DNA from: Nereida sp024640765
GTDB lineage: Bacteria > Pseudomonadota > Alphaproteobacteria > Rhodobacterales > Rhodobacteraceae
Assembly (NCBI GenBank): GCA_024640765.1
Contig: JAHEEK010000003.1
Span: forward strand, 62,001-126,000
Direction of reading: 5' to 3'
DNA length: 64,000 nt
Shown here piece after piece: positions 9,401-18,545 of this stretch. How positions within the stretch are numbered: the stretch's first letter is position 1; each line of letters begins with the position of its first letter. Below the pieces are notes generated by a model. It had not been told where the DNA came from. It was given only the letters and a program-made list of their open reading frames with translations, and made no database searches. The translations under genes and the position numbers were made by a program.

Positions 9401-12055
9401 ATGGCGGCGTCTGCGCACACAACCACACCGATGATGGCCCAATATCTTGGCATCAAAGAAGAATATCCTGACGCGCTGTTGTTCTATCGCATGGGCGATT
9501 TTTACGAGTTGTTCTTTGATGATGCGGTTCAAGCGGCCTCTGCTTTGGACATCGCACTTACCAAGCGCGGCAAACACAACGGTGAAGATATCCAGATGTG
9601 CGGTGTGCCGTTTCATGCAGCCGAAGGATACCTGCTGACACTTATACGCAAGGGGTTTCGCGTTGCCGTGGGCGAACAGCTTGAAAGCCCAGCCGAGGCG
9701 AAAAAGCGCGGCCATAAATCTGTCGTCAAGCGCGGTGTCGTGCGGCTAGTCACACCTGGGACATTGACTGAAGACAGCCTGCTAGAAGCGCGCCGCAATA
9801 ATTTTCTCTGCGCCTATAACGAAGTTCGATCGGACGGTGCCATTGCTTGGGTCGATATTTCTACGGGCGAAGTGTGCGTTTTGTCATGCAAACGTTCACG
9901 CTTATCCCCTGAACTGGCGCGCTTGCTGCCTAAAGAAGTTCTCATCGCCGATGTAATTGAACGTGATTGTGCTGAAATAGTGTCTGATATTGGCGGTGCG
10001 CTCACGGTTCTTGGTGCATCAACTTTCGACAGCACACGGGGTAAAGAGCGACTAATGGAGGCGTTTGAGGTCGCATCTTTGGACGCGTTCGGCACCTTCA
10101 ATCGCGCAGAACTTGGCGCACTTGGCGCCATTATTGATTATCTCGACATCACGCAGAAAGGGAACATGCCCCTACTGCAACGGCCCATTCGGGAAGACGA
10201 AGGAGGCTTGGTCCAGATCGATACCGCCACCCGCCGAAACCTTGAAATCACCACCAGCATGAACGGCGGGCGTGACGGCACATTGTTGCAAACCATCGAC
10301 CGCACCGTAACGTCGGCAGGTGGGCGTCTGCTAGAGCGGCGTATCAACGCCCCTTCCCGTGATGTTATCCTGATCAATGACCGCTTGGATGCCGTTGCGC
10401 ATTTTCTATCTGATCCATTGTTGCGTGACACGGTCCGAGAAGCGCTACGCAAATGCCCTGATATTGAACGCGCCCTGTCTCGCATCTCTCTGGACCGGTC
10501 TGGACCACGTGACCTTGCTGCTATTCGTAACGGGCTTCAGCAAGCAGAAGATCTTTTCACAAACCTGCCTGAAACAGGCCTACCCAGTGACATCAACACT
10601 GCACGCACAGCACTTAGCGGCCACGGCGAACTGGCCGCACTTCTGGATGACGCACTGATCGCTGAGCCACCACTCTTGGCGCGCGATGGCGGGTTCATCG
10701 CAGAAGGGTATGATGCTGAACTGGATGAAGCTCGCAAGCTTAACAACGAGGGCCGAAGCGTGATCGCGTCGATGCAAGCCGATTTTGCTGAGAAAACGGG
10801 CATCTCATCGCTCAAAATCAAGTACAACAATGTCTTGGGTTATTTCATTGAAACCACCGCTCTTCACGGCGAAAAAATGCTGTCTGCGCCTTGGTCTGAA
10901 ACTTTCATCCACCGCCAAACCACAGCAAACGCAGTGCGTTTCACAACTGTGGAACTGTCTGATCTTGAAACGCGTATCCTGAATGCAGGCGGTCGTGCGC
11001 TTGAAATCGAAAAGCGGGTCTATTCCAGCCTAACTTCCGCTATTTTGGAAACCGCAGCGACAGTCTCCACCACATCGGCTGCACTTGCAGAACTGGACGT
11101 GTTTGCCGCGCTCGCCGATATTGCCAGCGGTGAAGGCTGGACCCGGCCCACCGTTGACACCTCTGGTGCATTTGAAATTGAACAGGGCCGCCACCCAGTT
11201 GTTGAAAGGTCGCTCAAAGCGCAAAACGCCGCGTTCGTGGCCAATGATTGCACGCTGACCAAATTGGAAAATACTGCTGCCGTTTGGTTGTTAACGGGTC
11301 CGAACATGGCAGGTAAATCTACGTTCCTGCGCCAGAACGCGCTGATTGCGCTGATGGCACAAATGGGATCGTTCGTACCCGCTGCCCGTGCGCATATCGG
11401 TGCCGTTTCACAGCTTTTCAGTCGCGTCGGGGCCTCGGATGATCTGGCGCGGGGCCGGTCAACCTTCATGGTTGAGATGGTCGAAACGGCAGCCATTTTG
11501 AACCAAGCTGATGACCGCGCCTTGGTTATTCTAGACGAGATTGGTCGCGGCACAGCAACCTATGACGGCCTATCAATTGCGTGGTCAACGCTGGAATATC
11601 TGCACGACCAAAACAAATGCCGCGCATTATTTGCGACCCATTACCATGAAATGACACAACTTGCGGACAAGATGGACGGCGTCAGCAATGCGACGGTCGC
11701 TGTGCGCGAACATGGCGGCGATGTCATCTTTTTACACGAAGTCCGAAAAGGCGCAGCAGACAGGTCTTACGGCGTGCAGGTCGCAAAACTCGCAGGACTG
11801 CCGCCAATGGTCATCGCCCGCGCACAATCGGTTTTGGAAGCGCTTGAAAAAGGTGAACACGAAGGAACAGCGGGCCAAAAGGCTATCGTTGATGACTTGC
11901 CTCTTTTCTCTGCAACACCTGCCAGCCCAGCGCTTACAAAAGAAAAAGCCAACGCAGTTGAAGCCGCGTTGGCTGAAATTCTACCAGATGAGATGTCCCC
12001 AAGGGACGCGCTAGACGCCCTTTACCAACTCAAAGCGTTGACTAAGCCGGCGTAG
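9401..12055 (+). CDS. mutS: DNA mismatch repair protein MutS
   Basis: Recognises base mismatches and small loops and recruits MutL using ATP. The mismatch-contacting motif is in MGDFYELFFDDA near the N-terminus (F-x-E). The ATPase part has Walker A TGPNMAGKST, signature DDLARGRSTFMVEM, Walker B VILDEIGRGT and the ATHYHEM element. Length is 884 residues from the ATG at 9401, chosen because GGGGG lies 5 bases upstream; the longer frame to 9317 lacks conserved sequence. Its end overlaps the end of convergent grpE by 14 bp. Confidence 0.97.
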   Translation: MAASAHTTTPMMAQYLGIKEEYPDALLFYRMGDFYELFFDDAVQAASALDIALTKRGKHNGEDIQMCGVPFHAAEGYLLTLIRKGFRVAVGEQLESPAEAKKRGHKSVVKRGVVRLVTPGTLTEDSLLEARRNNFLCAYNEVRSDGAIAWVDISTGEVCVLSCKRSRLSPELARLLPKEVLIADVIERDCAEIVSDIGGALTVLGASTFDSTRGKERLMEAFEVASLDAFGTFNRAELGALGAIIDYLDITQKGNMPLLQRPIREDEGGLVQIDTATRRNLEITTSMNGGRDGTLLQTIDRTVTSAGGRLLERRINAPSRDVILINDRLDAVAHFLSDPLLRDTVREALRKCPDIERALSRISLDRSGPRDLAAIRNGLQQAEDLFTNLPETGLPSDINTARTALSGHGELAALLDDALIAEPPLLARDGGFIAEGYDAELDEARKLNNEGRSVIASMQADFAEKTGISSLKIKYNNVLGYFIETTALHGEKMLSAPWSETFIHRQTTANAVRFTTVELSDLETRILNAGGRALEIEKRVYSSLTSAILETAATVSTTSAALAELDVFAALADIASGEGWTRPTVDTSGAFEIEQGRHPVVERSLKAQNAAFVANDCTLTKLENTAAVWLLTGPNMAGKSTFLRQNALIALMAQMGSFVPAARAHIGAVSQLFSRVGASDDLARGRSTFMVEMVETAAILNQADDRALVILDEIGRGTATYDGLSIAWSTLEYLHDQNKCRALFATHYHEMTQLADKMDGVSNATVAVREHGGDVIFLHEVRKGAADRSYGVQVAKLAGLPPMVIARAQSVLEALEKGEHEGTAGQKAIVDDLPLFSATPASPALTKEKANAVEAALAEILPDEMSPRDALDALYQLKALTKPA

Positions 12056-12602
12056 AAGAAACACCAACTTGCGCGGGACGCAACAAACGATCGTGCAGCA
12101 TAAAGCCCTCGGCCATTACCTGAATGATGTCACCGGCTTTGGTGCCCGGCACGGGCGCTTCAAACATCGCCTCATGGTTTTGCGGATCAAACCGGTCTCC
12201 GACTTCAGGTGAAATCACAACGATACCGTGCTTGCCAAAGACGCTGATCAACTCACGCATCGTCAGCTCAATACCTTCAAGCAGCGCTTTGTTCGCCTCG
12301 CGCTGTTCGTCAGTCACGGTTTCCAACGCACGCTTCATGTTGTCATAAACCGGCAACATGTCCCGCGACAGTTTTGAACCGCCGTAATTCTCAGCTTCGC
12401 GACGATCACGATCCGAACGCTTGCGCGCATTTTCAGCATCAGCCAGCGCACGCATGAAACGATCGCGATAGTCATCACGCTCAGCCTTCAACGCATCAAG
12501 CTCCAACTCTTCGTCAGAGAAATCGACATCCGCCTCTTGATCCAGCTCCGCCTCAGCTTCTGCCAAATCATCGAGGAAGTTAGTTGGTTCCTGTTCTGCC
12601 AT
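12042..12602 (-). CDS. grpE: Co-chaperone GrpE, DnaK nucleotide exchange factor
   Basis: Accelerates ADP release from DnaK. The 186-residue protein has an acidic N-terminal stretch (about residues 1-35), a charged helix predicted to be coiled coil (ELDALKAERDDYRDRFMRAL onward, about 30-80), and the C-terminal beta domain containing HEAMFEAPVPGTKAGDI and EGFMLHDRLLRPAQV, the classic GrpE signature. It lies 11 bp downstream of hrcA on the same strand, a common heat-shock operon. dnaK and dnaJ are not in this window. Confidence 0.96.
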   Translation of the reverse strand: MAEQEPTNFLDDLAEAEAELDQEADVDFSDEELELDALKAERDDYRDRFMRALADAENARKRSDRDRREAENYGGSKLSRDMLPVYDNMKRALETVTDEQREANKALLEGIELTMRELISVFGKHGIVVISPEVGDRFDPQNHEAMFEAPVPGTKAGDIIQVMAEGFMLHDRLLRPAQVGVSSTPA

Positions 12603-12613
12603 ATCTTTACCCT

Positions 12614-13678
12614 TTATCCGCGGTCGGCCATCAATTTCCCGATTAATTGGGCAGTGTAATCAACGATCGGGACAATACGTCCGTAGTTCAATCGCGTCGG
12701 GCCAATGACCCCCACAGCACCAATAATCTTTCGGTCAGCGTTCATATAAGGAGAAACCACCAAAGAGGAACCCGAAAGTGAAAAAAGCTTGTTCTCAGAG
12801 CCAATAAAAATACGCACGCCTTCGCCTTCGTCGGTCAACTCAAGAAACTCGGCAATATCACGCTTGCGTTCAAGATCATCAAACAACGTTTTTATGCGAT
12901 CCAACTCCGCAGGATCACCACCCTCGTTAATCAAATTGGACCGCCCGCGCACAATAAGACGCTCGCTTGCCGTACCTTCATTCTCCCAAAGCGCCAGCCC
13001 GCTTTCGACCATATCCTTGGCCAGCGTATCAATCTCTTGGCGGCGCTTTAAAATCTCGCCGCTCACGACGCGCTGTAACTCTGAAACTGTCCTACCTTCG
13101 GCAACGGCATTTAGAAAGTTGGCAGCTTCTCTCATCGAAGAAGGCGTCTGGCCCATCGGCGGTGTGAACACGCGATTTTCCACCTGACCGTCCGCAAACA
13201 CAAGCACCACCAAAGCCCGATCAGGACCAAGTGAGACAAACTCAATATGCTTGATCGGCGCTTCGGTTTTTGGGGTCAAAACCAGCGATGCGCCCTGAGT
13301 TAGACCCGAAAGGGCCCCACCAACGCGGTCCATCAGTCCAGGCACCCCGTCCGAATTAGACGACATGGTATTCTGCAAATGGTCGCGGTCCACCGCATCA
13401 AGATCACGGACCTCAAGCAAACCATCCACAAACATTCGCAAACCTATTTGCGTCGGCACACGGCCCGCAGAAATATGCGGACTATCCAACAAACCAAGAT
13501 GCTCAAGGTCTTGCATAACATTACGAATGGTCGCCGCACTTACCTTTTCCGACATTTCCCGCGTCAGCGTGCGCGACCCAACAGGATCGCCACTCTCAAG
13601 ATACGACTGCACAACGCGGCGAAACACTTCGCGCGACCGGTCGTTCATATTGTCAAAGGGGCTCTCGATCTCTGTCAT
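12614..13678 (-). CDS. hrcA: Heat-inducible transcription repressor HrcA
   Basis: A repressor that binds CIRCE operators at groESL and related genes and is inactivated on heat stress. The N-terminal winged helix (NDRSREVFRRVVQSYLESG, PVGSRTL, VSAATIRNVMQDLE) is followed by the GAF-like domain and the C-terminal VVSPYMNADRKIIGAVGVIGPTRLNYGRIVPIVDY block. Length is 354 residues from the ATG at 13678; the frame extends further upstream without conserved sequence. Cotranscribed with grpE. I see no CIRCE element in the 96-bp gap to rph, so autoregulation through CIRCE is not supported here. Confidence 0.95.
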   Translation of the reverse strand: MTEIESPFDNMNDRSREVFRRVVQSYLESGDPVGSRTLTREMSEKVSAATIRNVMQDLEHLGLLDSPHISAGRVPTQIGLRMFVDGLLEVRDLDAVDRDHLQNTMSSNSDGVPGLMDRVGGALSGLTQGASLVLTPKTEAPIKHIEFVSLGPDRALVVLVFADGQVENRVFTPPMGQTPSSMREAANFLNAVAEGRTVSELQRVVSGEILKRRQEIDTLAKDMVESGLALWENEGTASERLIVRGRSNLINEGGDPAELDRIKTLFDDLERKRDIAEFLELTDEGEGVRIFIGSENKLFSLSGSSLVVSPYMNADRKIIGAVGVIGPTRLNYGRIVPIVDYTAQLIGKLMADRG

Positions 13679-13774
13679 AGACGGTAATTTGATCCCCCCC
13701 ACCCAATGTTGCAAGGGGTTGCGTTCAGTTTGCCACCATGTGATCCAATCTCCAGAAAAACAAAGGATGATATG

Positions 13775-14488
13775 ATGCGCCCCTCCAACCGTGCACTTGA
13801 TGAAATGCGGTCTATTGAGATCGAAACCAACGTGACCCGCCACGCGGAAGGCAGCTGCCTGATCAAAGTCGGCGATACCCACGTGCTGTGCACCGCATCT
13901 GTTGACGAGCGCGTCCCCCCCTTCATCAAAGGATCTGGCCTTGGTTGGGTCACTGCAGAATACGGTATGCTGCCCCGTGCAACACACACACGTATGCGCC
14001 GCGAAGCCAAAAACGGACAATCCGGACGCACCCAAGAAATTCAACGCCTGATTGGTCGCAGCCTCCGCGCTGGTGTTGACCGCGTCGCTATGGGCGAACG
14101 TCAAATCACAGTGGACTGCGACGTTATCCAAGCGGACGGCGGCACGCGCTGTGCCTCAATCACAGGTGGTTGGGTTGCACTATCATTGGCTGTCCAAAAA
14201 CTGATGAAAGCAGGCGACATCAAAACAAACCCGCTCATCAGCCCCGTCTCTGCAATAAGCTGTGGCATCTACGCGGGCCAGCCCGTTCTTGATCTGGACT
14301 ACCCCGAAGACAGCGAAGCAGGTGTCGACGGTAACTTTGTCATGACTGGCGACGCTGGTCTGATCGAAATCCAGATGTCTGCTGAGGGCTCAATCTTCAG
14401 CCGTACACAAATGGATCAACTTCTTGACCTTGCGATCAAAGGAAGCGCTGAGCTGACCAAAGCCCAACTAGCGGCGGTAGGTGCATAA
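13775..14488 (+). CDS. rph: Ribonuclease PH
   Basis: A phosphorolytic 3'-5' exoribonuclease that trims tRNA 3' ends. The protein opens MRPSNRALDEMRSI, close to the usual MRPSGR start of the family, and contains GSCLIKVGDTHVLCTASVDERVPPF, the TRMRREAKNGQSGRTQEIQRLIGRSLR phosphate-site region and DCDVIQADGGTR. Two adjacent ATGs (13772 and 13775) are possible; AAAGGA just upstream serves either, and 13775 gives the standard N-terminus. The stop codon is followed directly by the rdgB ATG, so the two are an operon with hemW. Confidence 0.95.
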   Translation: MRPSNRALDEMRSIEIETNVTRHAEGSCLIKVGDTHVLCTASVDERVPPFIKGSGLGWVTAEYGMLPRATHTRMRREAKNGQSGRTQEIQRLIGRSLRAGVDRVAMGERQITVDCDVIQADGGTRCASITGGWVALSLAVQKLMKAGDIKTNPLISPVSAISCGIYAGQPVLDLDYPEDSEAGVDGNFVMTGDAGLIEIQMSAEGSIFSRTQMDQLLDLAIKGSAELTKAQLAAVGA

Positions 14489-15097
14489 ATGCGCAAACTC
14501 ACCGAACCCAAGATCGTCCTCGCCAGCCATAACGCAGGAAAACTGCGCGAAATCTCTGAACTGCTGAAACCTTTTGGCATCGAAGTGATCTCGGCGGGCG
14601 AGCTTGGGCTTGATGAGCCAGAAGAAACAGAAAGCACTTTCCACGGAAACGCCCGCATCAAAGCGCATTATGCCGCGAAAAAAGCGGGCCATGCGGCGCT
14701 TTCAGATGACAGCGGCATTACAGTTGACGGCCTTGATGGCGCACCGGGCGTCTACACCGCAGACTGGGCCGAAACGCCACGTGGCCGCGACTTCCCCCTC
14801 GCAATGAGCAAAGTCTGGAACGCACTTGAAGAACGCGACGCAGAATACCCGCGCCTCGCCGCCTTTAACTGCACGCTCTGCATCGCTTGGCCGGACGGGC
14901 ACGACGAAATCTTTGACGGCATCGTTAAAGGCGAAGTCGTCTGGCCAATGCGTGGCGACCACGGGTTTGGCTTTGACCCCATGTTCCAACCCCTTGGCCA
15001 TTCTGAAACATTCGGCGAAATGGATCCTGCGCAAAAACACGCCATGTCACACCGCGCCGATGCATTCGCAAAACTGATCGCAGGCAGCCTTGACTGA
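14489..15097 (+). CDS. rdgB: dITP/XTP pyrophosphatase (RdgB/HAM1 family)
   Basis: Hydrolyses non-canonical purine triphosphates (dITP, XTP), keeping them out of DNA. Diagnostic elements in the 202-residue protein are LASHNAGKLREI at residues 11-22 (nucleotide-binding S/T-x-N-x-x-K), ALSDDSGITVDGLDGAPGVYTA and GFGFDPMFQP, with the C-terminal SHRADAFAKL. It begins on the base after the rph stop and overlaps the hemW start by 8 bp, so translation is coupled along rph-rdgB-hemW. Confidence 0.96.
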   Translation: MRKLTEPKIVLASHNAGKLREISELLKPFGIEVISAGELGLDEPEETESTFHGNARIKAHYAAKKAGHAALSDDSGITVDGLDGAPGVYTADWAETPRGRDFPLAMSKVWNALEERDAEYPRLAAFNCTLCIAWPDGHDEIFDGIVKGEVVWPMRGDHGFGFDPMFQPLGHSETFGEMDPAQKHAMSHRADAFAKLIAGSLD

Positions 15098-16250
15098 AGA
15101 CTGGCAAAATGGCGGGTTCGGCCTTTACATTCATTGGCCCTTTTGCAGCGCAAAATGCCCGTACTGTGATTTCAACTCATACGTTGCGGATACAATAGAC
15201 GAAAACCGCTGGGTTAGAGCCTACATTGCGGAAATTGAACGTACAGCTTCACTGACACAAGGGCGGGTGCTTAACTCGATCTTCTTTGGCGGCGGCACCC
15301 CCAGTTTGATGTCGGTTTCCGCCATTGAACAGATCATCACAACCGTGCGCGCCAATTGGTCATGCGCAAATACAATCGAAATCACGATGGAAGCGAACCC
15401 AACTTCCGTCGAAGCAGGCCGTTTCGTCGGTTACAAAGATGCAGGTGTGAACCGTATTTCAGTTGGCATTCAAAGCCTCAACGATGACGATCTCAAACGC
15501 CTCGGCCGTCTTCATACAGTTCGCGAAGGCATCCAAGCCTTTGAGCTTGCGTCAAAAACCTTTGAAAAGTGTAGCTTTGACTTGATCTATAGCCGTCAAA
15601 ATCAAACACTCACTGATTGGCAAGCTGAACTGAAAGAGGCACTCGCAATCGCTGCTGGCCACCTTTCAATGTACCAACTTACGATTGAGCCAAATACAGC
15701 CTTTGGAGATCGTTATGAAAAAGGCCTGCTAAAGGGATTGCCGACCGAAGACACAGAAGCAGACATGTATTTTGCAACGCAGGAAATCGCAGCAACCGCA
15801 GGATATATGTCATATGAAGTGTCTAATTATGCCAAATCGGACCATGAAAGCGCCCACAACCTGATCTATTGGCGCTACGGCGATTACATCGGCATCGGCC
15901 CTGGCGCACATGGACGGGTAACTCTTAGCGGGACCCGCCACGCAATAGAAACAGAGTTAAGCCCTTTAAATTGGCTCAAATTAGTTGAACAAAACGCAAC
16001 AGGCGAGACGACGACGGCCCCGCTATCACGCGAAGAGCAAGGAACAGAATTTCTACTGATGGGCCTGCGATTGGCGGAAGGCGTCTCGCCAACCCGCTAC
16101 CGTGAAATATCGGGTCTAATACTGCCAAAAACCGCAATCAGCCACCTAGCGGACCTTGGTTTGATCGCAGCGAACGAAGACACGTTAGCGGTGACCCCCA
16201 AGGGACGACCACTGATTAACGGCATCCTGCGCGAATTGCTCGCTGATTAG
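15090..16250 (+). CDS. hemW: Radical SAM heme chaperone HemW (coproporphyrinogen oxidase-like)
   Basis: A 386-residue radical SAM protein of the HemN/HemW family. The [4Fe-4S] cysteines are Cys19, Cys23 and Cys26 in CSAKCPYC, followed by the FGGGTPSLM SAM-binding motif. The C-terminal part is the HemN-like domain. The short N-terminus, without the extra cysteine context of true HemN, and its position after rph-rdgB fit HemW, which binds heme. No ATG precedes the conserved FGLYIHWPFC in frame; the start is a TTG overlapping the rdgB stop. The end overlaps parB by 4 bp. Confidence 0.9.
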   Translation: MTEDWQNGGFGLYIHWPFCSAKCPYCDFNSYVADTIDENRWVRAYIAEIERTASLTQGRVLNSIFFGGGTPSLMSVSAIEQIITTVRANWSCANTIEITMEANPTSVEAGRFVGYKDAGVNRISVGIQSLNDDDLKRLGRLHTVREGIQAFELASKTFEKCSFDLIYSRQNQTLTDWQAELKEALAIAAGHLSMYQLTIEPNTAFGDRYEKGLLKGLPTEDTEADMYFATQEIAATAGYMSYEVSNYAKSDHESAHNLIYWRYGDYIGIGPGAHGRVTLSGTRHAIETELSPLNWLKLVEQNATGETTTAPLSREEQGTEFLLMGLRLAEGVSPTRYREISGLILPKTAISHLADLGLIAANEDTLAVTPKGRPLINGILRELLAD

Positions 16251-17152
16251 CCCGCAAGCAATCTGCAAAGGTCATCTAGCTGCTCTAAGTCTTTGTATTT
16301 AATCACGATTTGGCCACCATCGTTCCCAGAATTGTGGGAAATCGAAACGCCCATCCGCAACTGGGCCGACAATTCACCTTCAAGCGCAAGCGTATCAGCG
16401 TCTTTATCACTAGAGCCACCGCTGCGCCCACCACTCGAACCGCCAGATTTTCCCGTGTTAGAGCCGTTTTTGACCAACTCTTCGGTCTGTCGAACAGACA
16501 ATCCCTTTGCGATAACAGTCTGTGCAATCTTACTTGGATTATCCGCGCTAATCATTGCGCGTGCATGACCCATGCTCAACGCACCAACTACTACTTTGTC
16601 TTGCACATCGTCAGGAAGGGTCAACAAGCGCAACAAGTTAGTAATGTGCGACCGGCTTTTCCCCATCGCTTTGGCAACTGCGTCTTGTGTGTGTCCATGT
16701 CTTTGGATCAATTGGTTGTAGGCTAAAGCCTCTTCAACTGCGTTCAGATCGGCGCGCTGAATATTCTCGATGATACCCAGCTCGAGTACTTCGGTGTCGT
16801 TGAAGTCCCGTACGATTACGGGCACCTCATGTATTTGCGCCCGCGCAGCAGCGCGCCAACGCCGCTCACCCGCAACAATCTGATAAGCACCTTTCTGCCC
16901 TGTGGTATCCGGACGGACGATCAGCGGCTGAATAATCCCTTTCTCACGAAGCGAACTTGCCAACTCATCCAAATCACCCTCATCAAACGATTTCCGCGGC
17001 TGGTCAGGGTTCGGAAAAATTAGATCAATTGACACTAACGTGGTGCTTTTCACCACATCCTCCGACGGAGCTTCTAACTGCGTAGGCACATCAGCCATCA
17101 AAGCAGACAACCCACGGCCCAATCCGCGACCCTTGTTTGGTGACTTACTCAT
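16247..17152 (-). CDS. parB: Chromosome partitioning protein ParB
   Basis: The parS-binding, CTP-dependent DNA clamp of the chromosomal ParABS system. In order: the ParB N-terminal domain (about residues 40-130) with IFPNPDQPRKSF, IIQPLIVRP, the CTP-binding GERRWRAAA and ENIQRADLNAVEEALAY; the helix-turn-helix (TQDAVAKAMGKSRSHITNLLRLLTLP); a glycine/serine-rich linker; and a C-terminal dimerisation domain. It lies 3 bp downstream of parA. Two perfect parS sites are about 1.4 and 3.2 kb away, in rsmG and mnmG. Confidence 0.97.
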   Translation of the reverse strand: MSKSPNKGRGLGRGLSALMADVPTQLEAPSEDVVKSTTLVSIDLIFPNPDQPRKSFDEGDLDELASSLREKGIIQPLIVRPDTTGQKGAYQIVAGERRWRAAARAQIHEVPVIVRDFNDTEVLELGIIENIQRADLNAVEEALAYNQLIQRHGHTQDAVAKAMGKSRSHITNLLRLLTLPDDVQDKVVVGALSMGHARAMISADNPSKIAQTVIAKGLSVRQTEELVKNGSNTGKSGGSSGGRSGGSSDKDADTLALEGELSAQLRMGVSISHNSGNDGGQIVIKYKDLEQLDDLCRLLAG

Positions 17153-17155
17153 GAT

Positions 17156-17959
17156 CTAAACTCCTTCTTGAGCGCGCCGCCGACGCAAAAATTCCTTGGC
17201 CACCGCACGATACGCCTGACTCCCGCTCGAACGCGGGTCATATTCCAAAACAGATTGCGCATAGGATGGCGCTTCACTTACACGTACATTCCGCGGAATA
17301 ACCGTTTTGAAAACAAGATCTTTCAACACTTCCCTGGCATCACTTTCGACCTGCTGGGCCAGATTATTCCGCTGGTCATGCATTGTCATCACAACACCCT
17401 CGATCCGCAACGCGGGGTTTGCTGCCTCACGAACTTCACGGATGGTAATCATCAGTTGAGATAATCCCTCAAGCGCGAAAAACTCACTTTGTAGCGGCAC
17501 AAGAATGCTATGTGCTGCGACCATTGCATTAACAGTCAGCAAATTGAGCGAGGGCGGACAATCAATGATGACATAGTCATAACCAAGCGCAGTCATATCG
17601 ACAGACCGCAACACGTCCCGCAGCAAAAAACTACGCTTTTCATTAGAAATAAGCTCAATATCGGCGGAACTTAAATCAATTGTCGACGCGACAATATCAA
17701 GGTTTTCAACAGCCGTCGGAACAATAACCTCGTCAATCGGCGCATTTGAAACAAGCAGATCATACACCGTCTGGGTCGCTTCTTCTTTTTTCACCCCAAG
17801 GCCCGTTGTCGCGTTTCCTTGTGGATCAAGATCGATCAGCAAAACCGATAGGTGCAGTTCAGACAGTCCTGCGGCAAGGTTAATCGCGGTCGTCGTTTTA
17901 CCAACCCCACCCTTTTGATTGGCAATGGCAATAATCTTTGCAGGATCGATATTATGCAC
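17156..17959 (-). CDS. parA: Chromosome partitioning ATPase ParA
   Basis: A Walker-type ATPase that forms DNA-bound dimers and segregates ParB-parS complexes. The deviant Walker A is KGGVGKTTTAINLAAG (about residues 15-30), with DLDPQGNATTGLG and the Walker B-like YVIIDCPPSL. The 267 residues match the chromosomal Soj/ParA size. It overlaps rsmG by 8 bp upstream and precedes parB by 3 bp, the order known from Caulobacter and Rhodobacterales near the origin. Confidence 0.97.
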   Translation of the reverse strand: MHNIDPAKIIAIANQKGGVGKTTTAINLAAGLSELHLSVLLIDLDPQGNATTGLGVKKEEATQTVYDLLVSNAPIDEVIVPTAVENLDIVASTIDLSSADIELISNEKRSFLLRDVLRSVDMTALGYDYVIIDCPPSLNLLTVNAMVAAHSILVPLQSEFFALEGLSQLMITIREVREAANPALRIEGVVMTMHDQRNNLAQQVESDAREVLKDLVFKTVIPRNVRVSEAPSYAQSVLEYDPRSSGSQAYRAVAKEFLRRRRAQEGV

Positions 17960-18545
17960 GTTTCAAAGCCTTAATTTTTACCAATTTCGCCTCGGAATCG
18001 GTTTTGCTTGGGACCAAATCTGACTCAAACGACCACTTATCCCGCACAACTGCAAGCTCCGCTTCAACCGTACGCCCTTTTAAGAACAAATATTCTGTAT
18101 CAGTGTGCCCGTGGGGATGAGCCCAATCAAGCAGCACATCAAGGCTTGCGAGAGCTCGGGCTGTTATCACATCCGCAGAAATCGGTTCAAGTGTTTCTAT
18201 CCGCGCCGTTTCAACCCGAGCATTTAAGGAAAGCTCACGAATACACGTGCGAAGAAATGCACACTTTCGGGCATCACTTTCCACCAAAACCGTAATTCTT
18301 TGGGGCGCGGCCTGAAGATTATAAATGGCGATCACAATACCAGGTAGACCGCCACCACTTCCCAGGTCTGCTACTGTTTGCGTAATTTCACTGATATGAC
18401 TGCATATCTGCACACTATCGTTGATATGGCGGTCTGACAAAGATTCCAAAGTTGTCGGTGAGACAAGATTGATCTTCGGATTCCACTTACGAATAAGCGC
18501 TTCATACGCCTGCAACCGTTCTGATGTTTCACGTGAAACATCCAT
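17952..18545 (-). CDS. rsmG: 16S rRNA (guanine-N7) methyltransferase RsmG (GidB)
   Basis: Methylates a guanine (G527 in E. coli numbering) of 16S rRNA using S-adenosylmethionine. The SAM-binding motif is ADLGSGGGLPGIVIAIY (about residues 65-81), and the N-terminal YEALIRKWNPKINLVS is conserved in the family. The first codons encode MDVSRETS because a perfect parS site is embedded there. The start ATG (18545) shares one base with the mnmG stop, so the operon is mnmG-rsmG-parA-parB. Confidence 0.95.
   Translation of the reverse strand: MDVSRETSERLQAYEALIRKWNPKINLVSPTTLESLSDRHINDSVQICSHISEITQTVADLGSGGGLPGIVIAIYNLQAAPQRITVLVESDARKCAFLRTCIRELSLNARVETARIETLEPISADVITARALASLDVLLDWAHPHGHTDTEYLFLKGRTVEAELAVVRDKWSFESDLVPSKTDSEAKLVKIKALKRA
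18525..18540. other. parS site 1 (TGTTTCACGTGAAACA)
   Basis: A perfect 16-bp match to the universal chromosomal parS palindrome, lying in codons 3-8 of rsmG. ParB loads here and spreads. Location within a few kb of a candidate origin and of parAB is typical. Confidence 0.96.

Noticed and set aside
9293..9715. Minus-strand open frame of 140 codons across the maeB/mutS gap
   Set aside because: It overlaps the mutS N-terminus and promoter and shows no motif.
13679..13774. Search for a CIRCE operator upstream of hrcA
   Set aside because: No TTAGCACTC-N9-GAGTGCTAA-like inverted repeat is visible in this gap.
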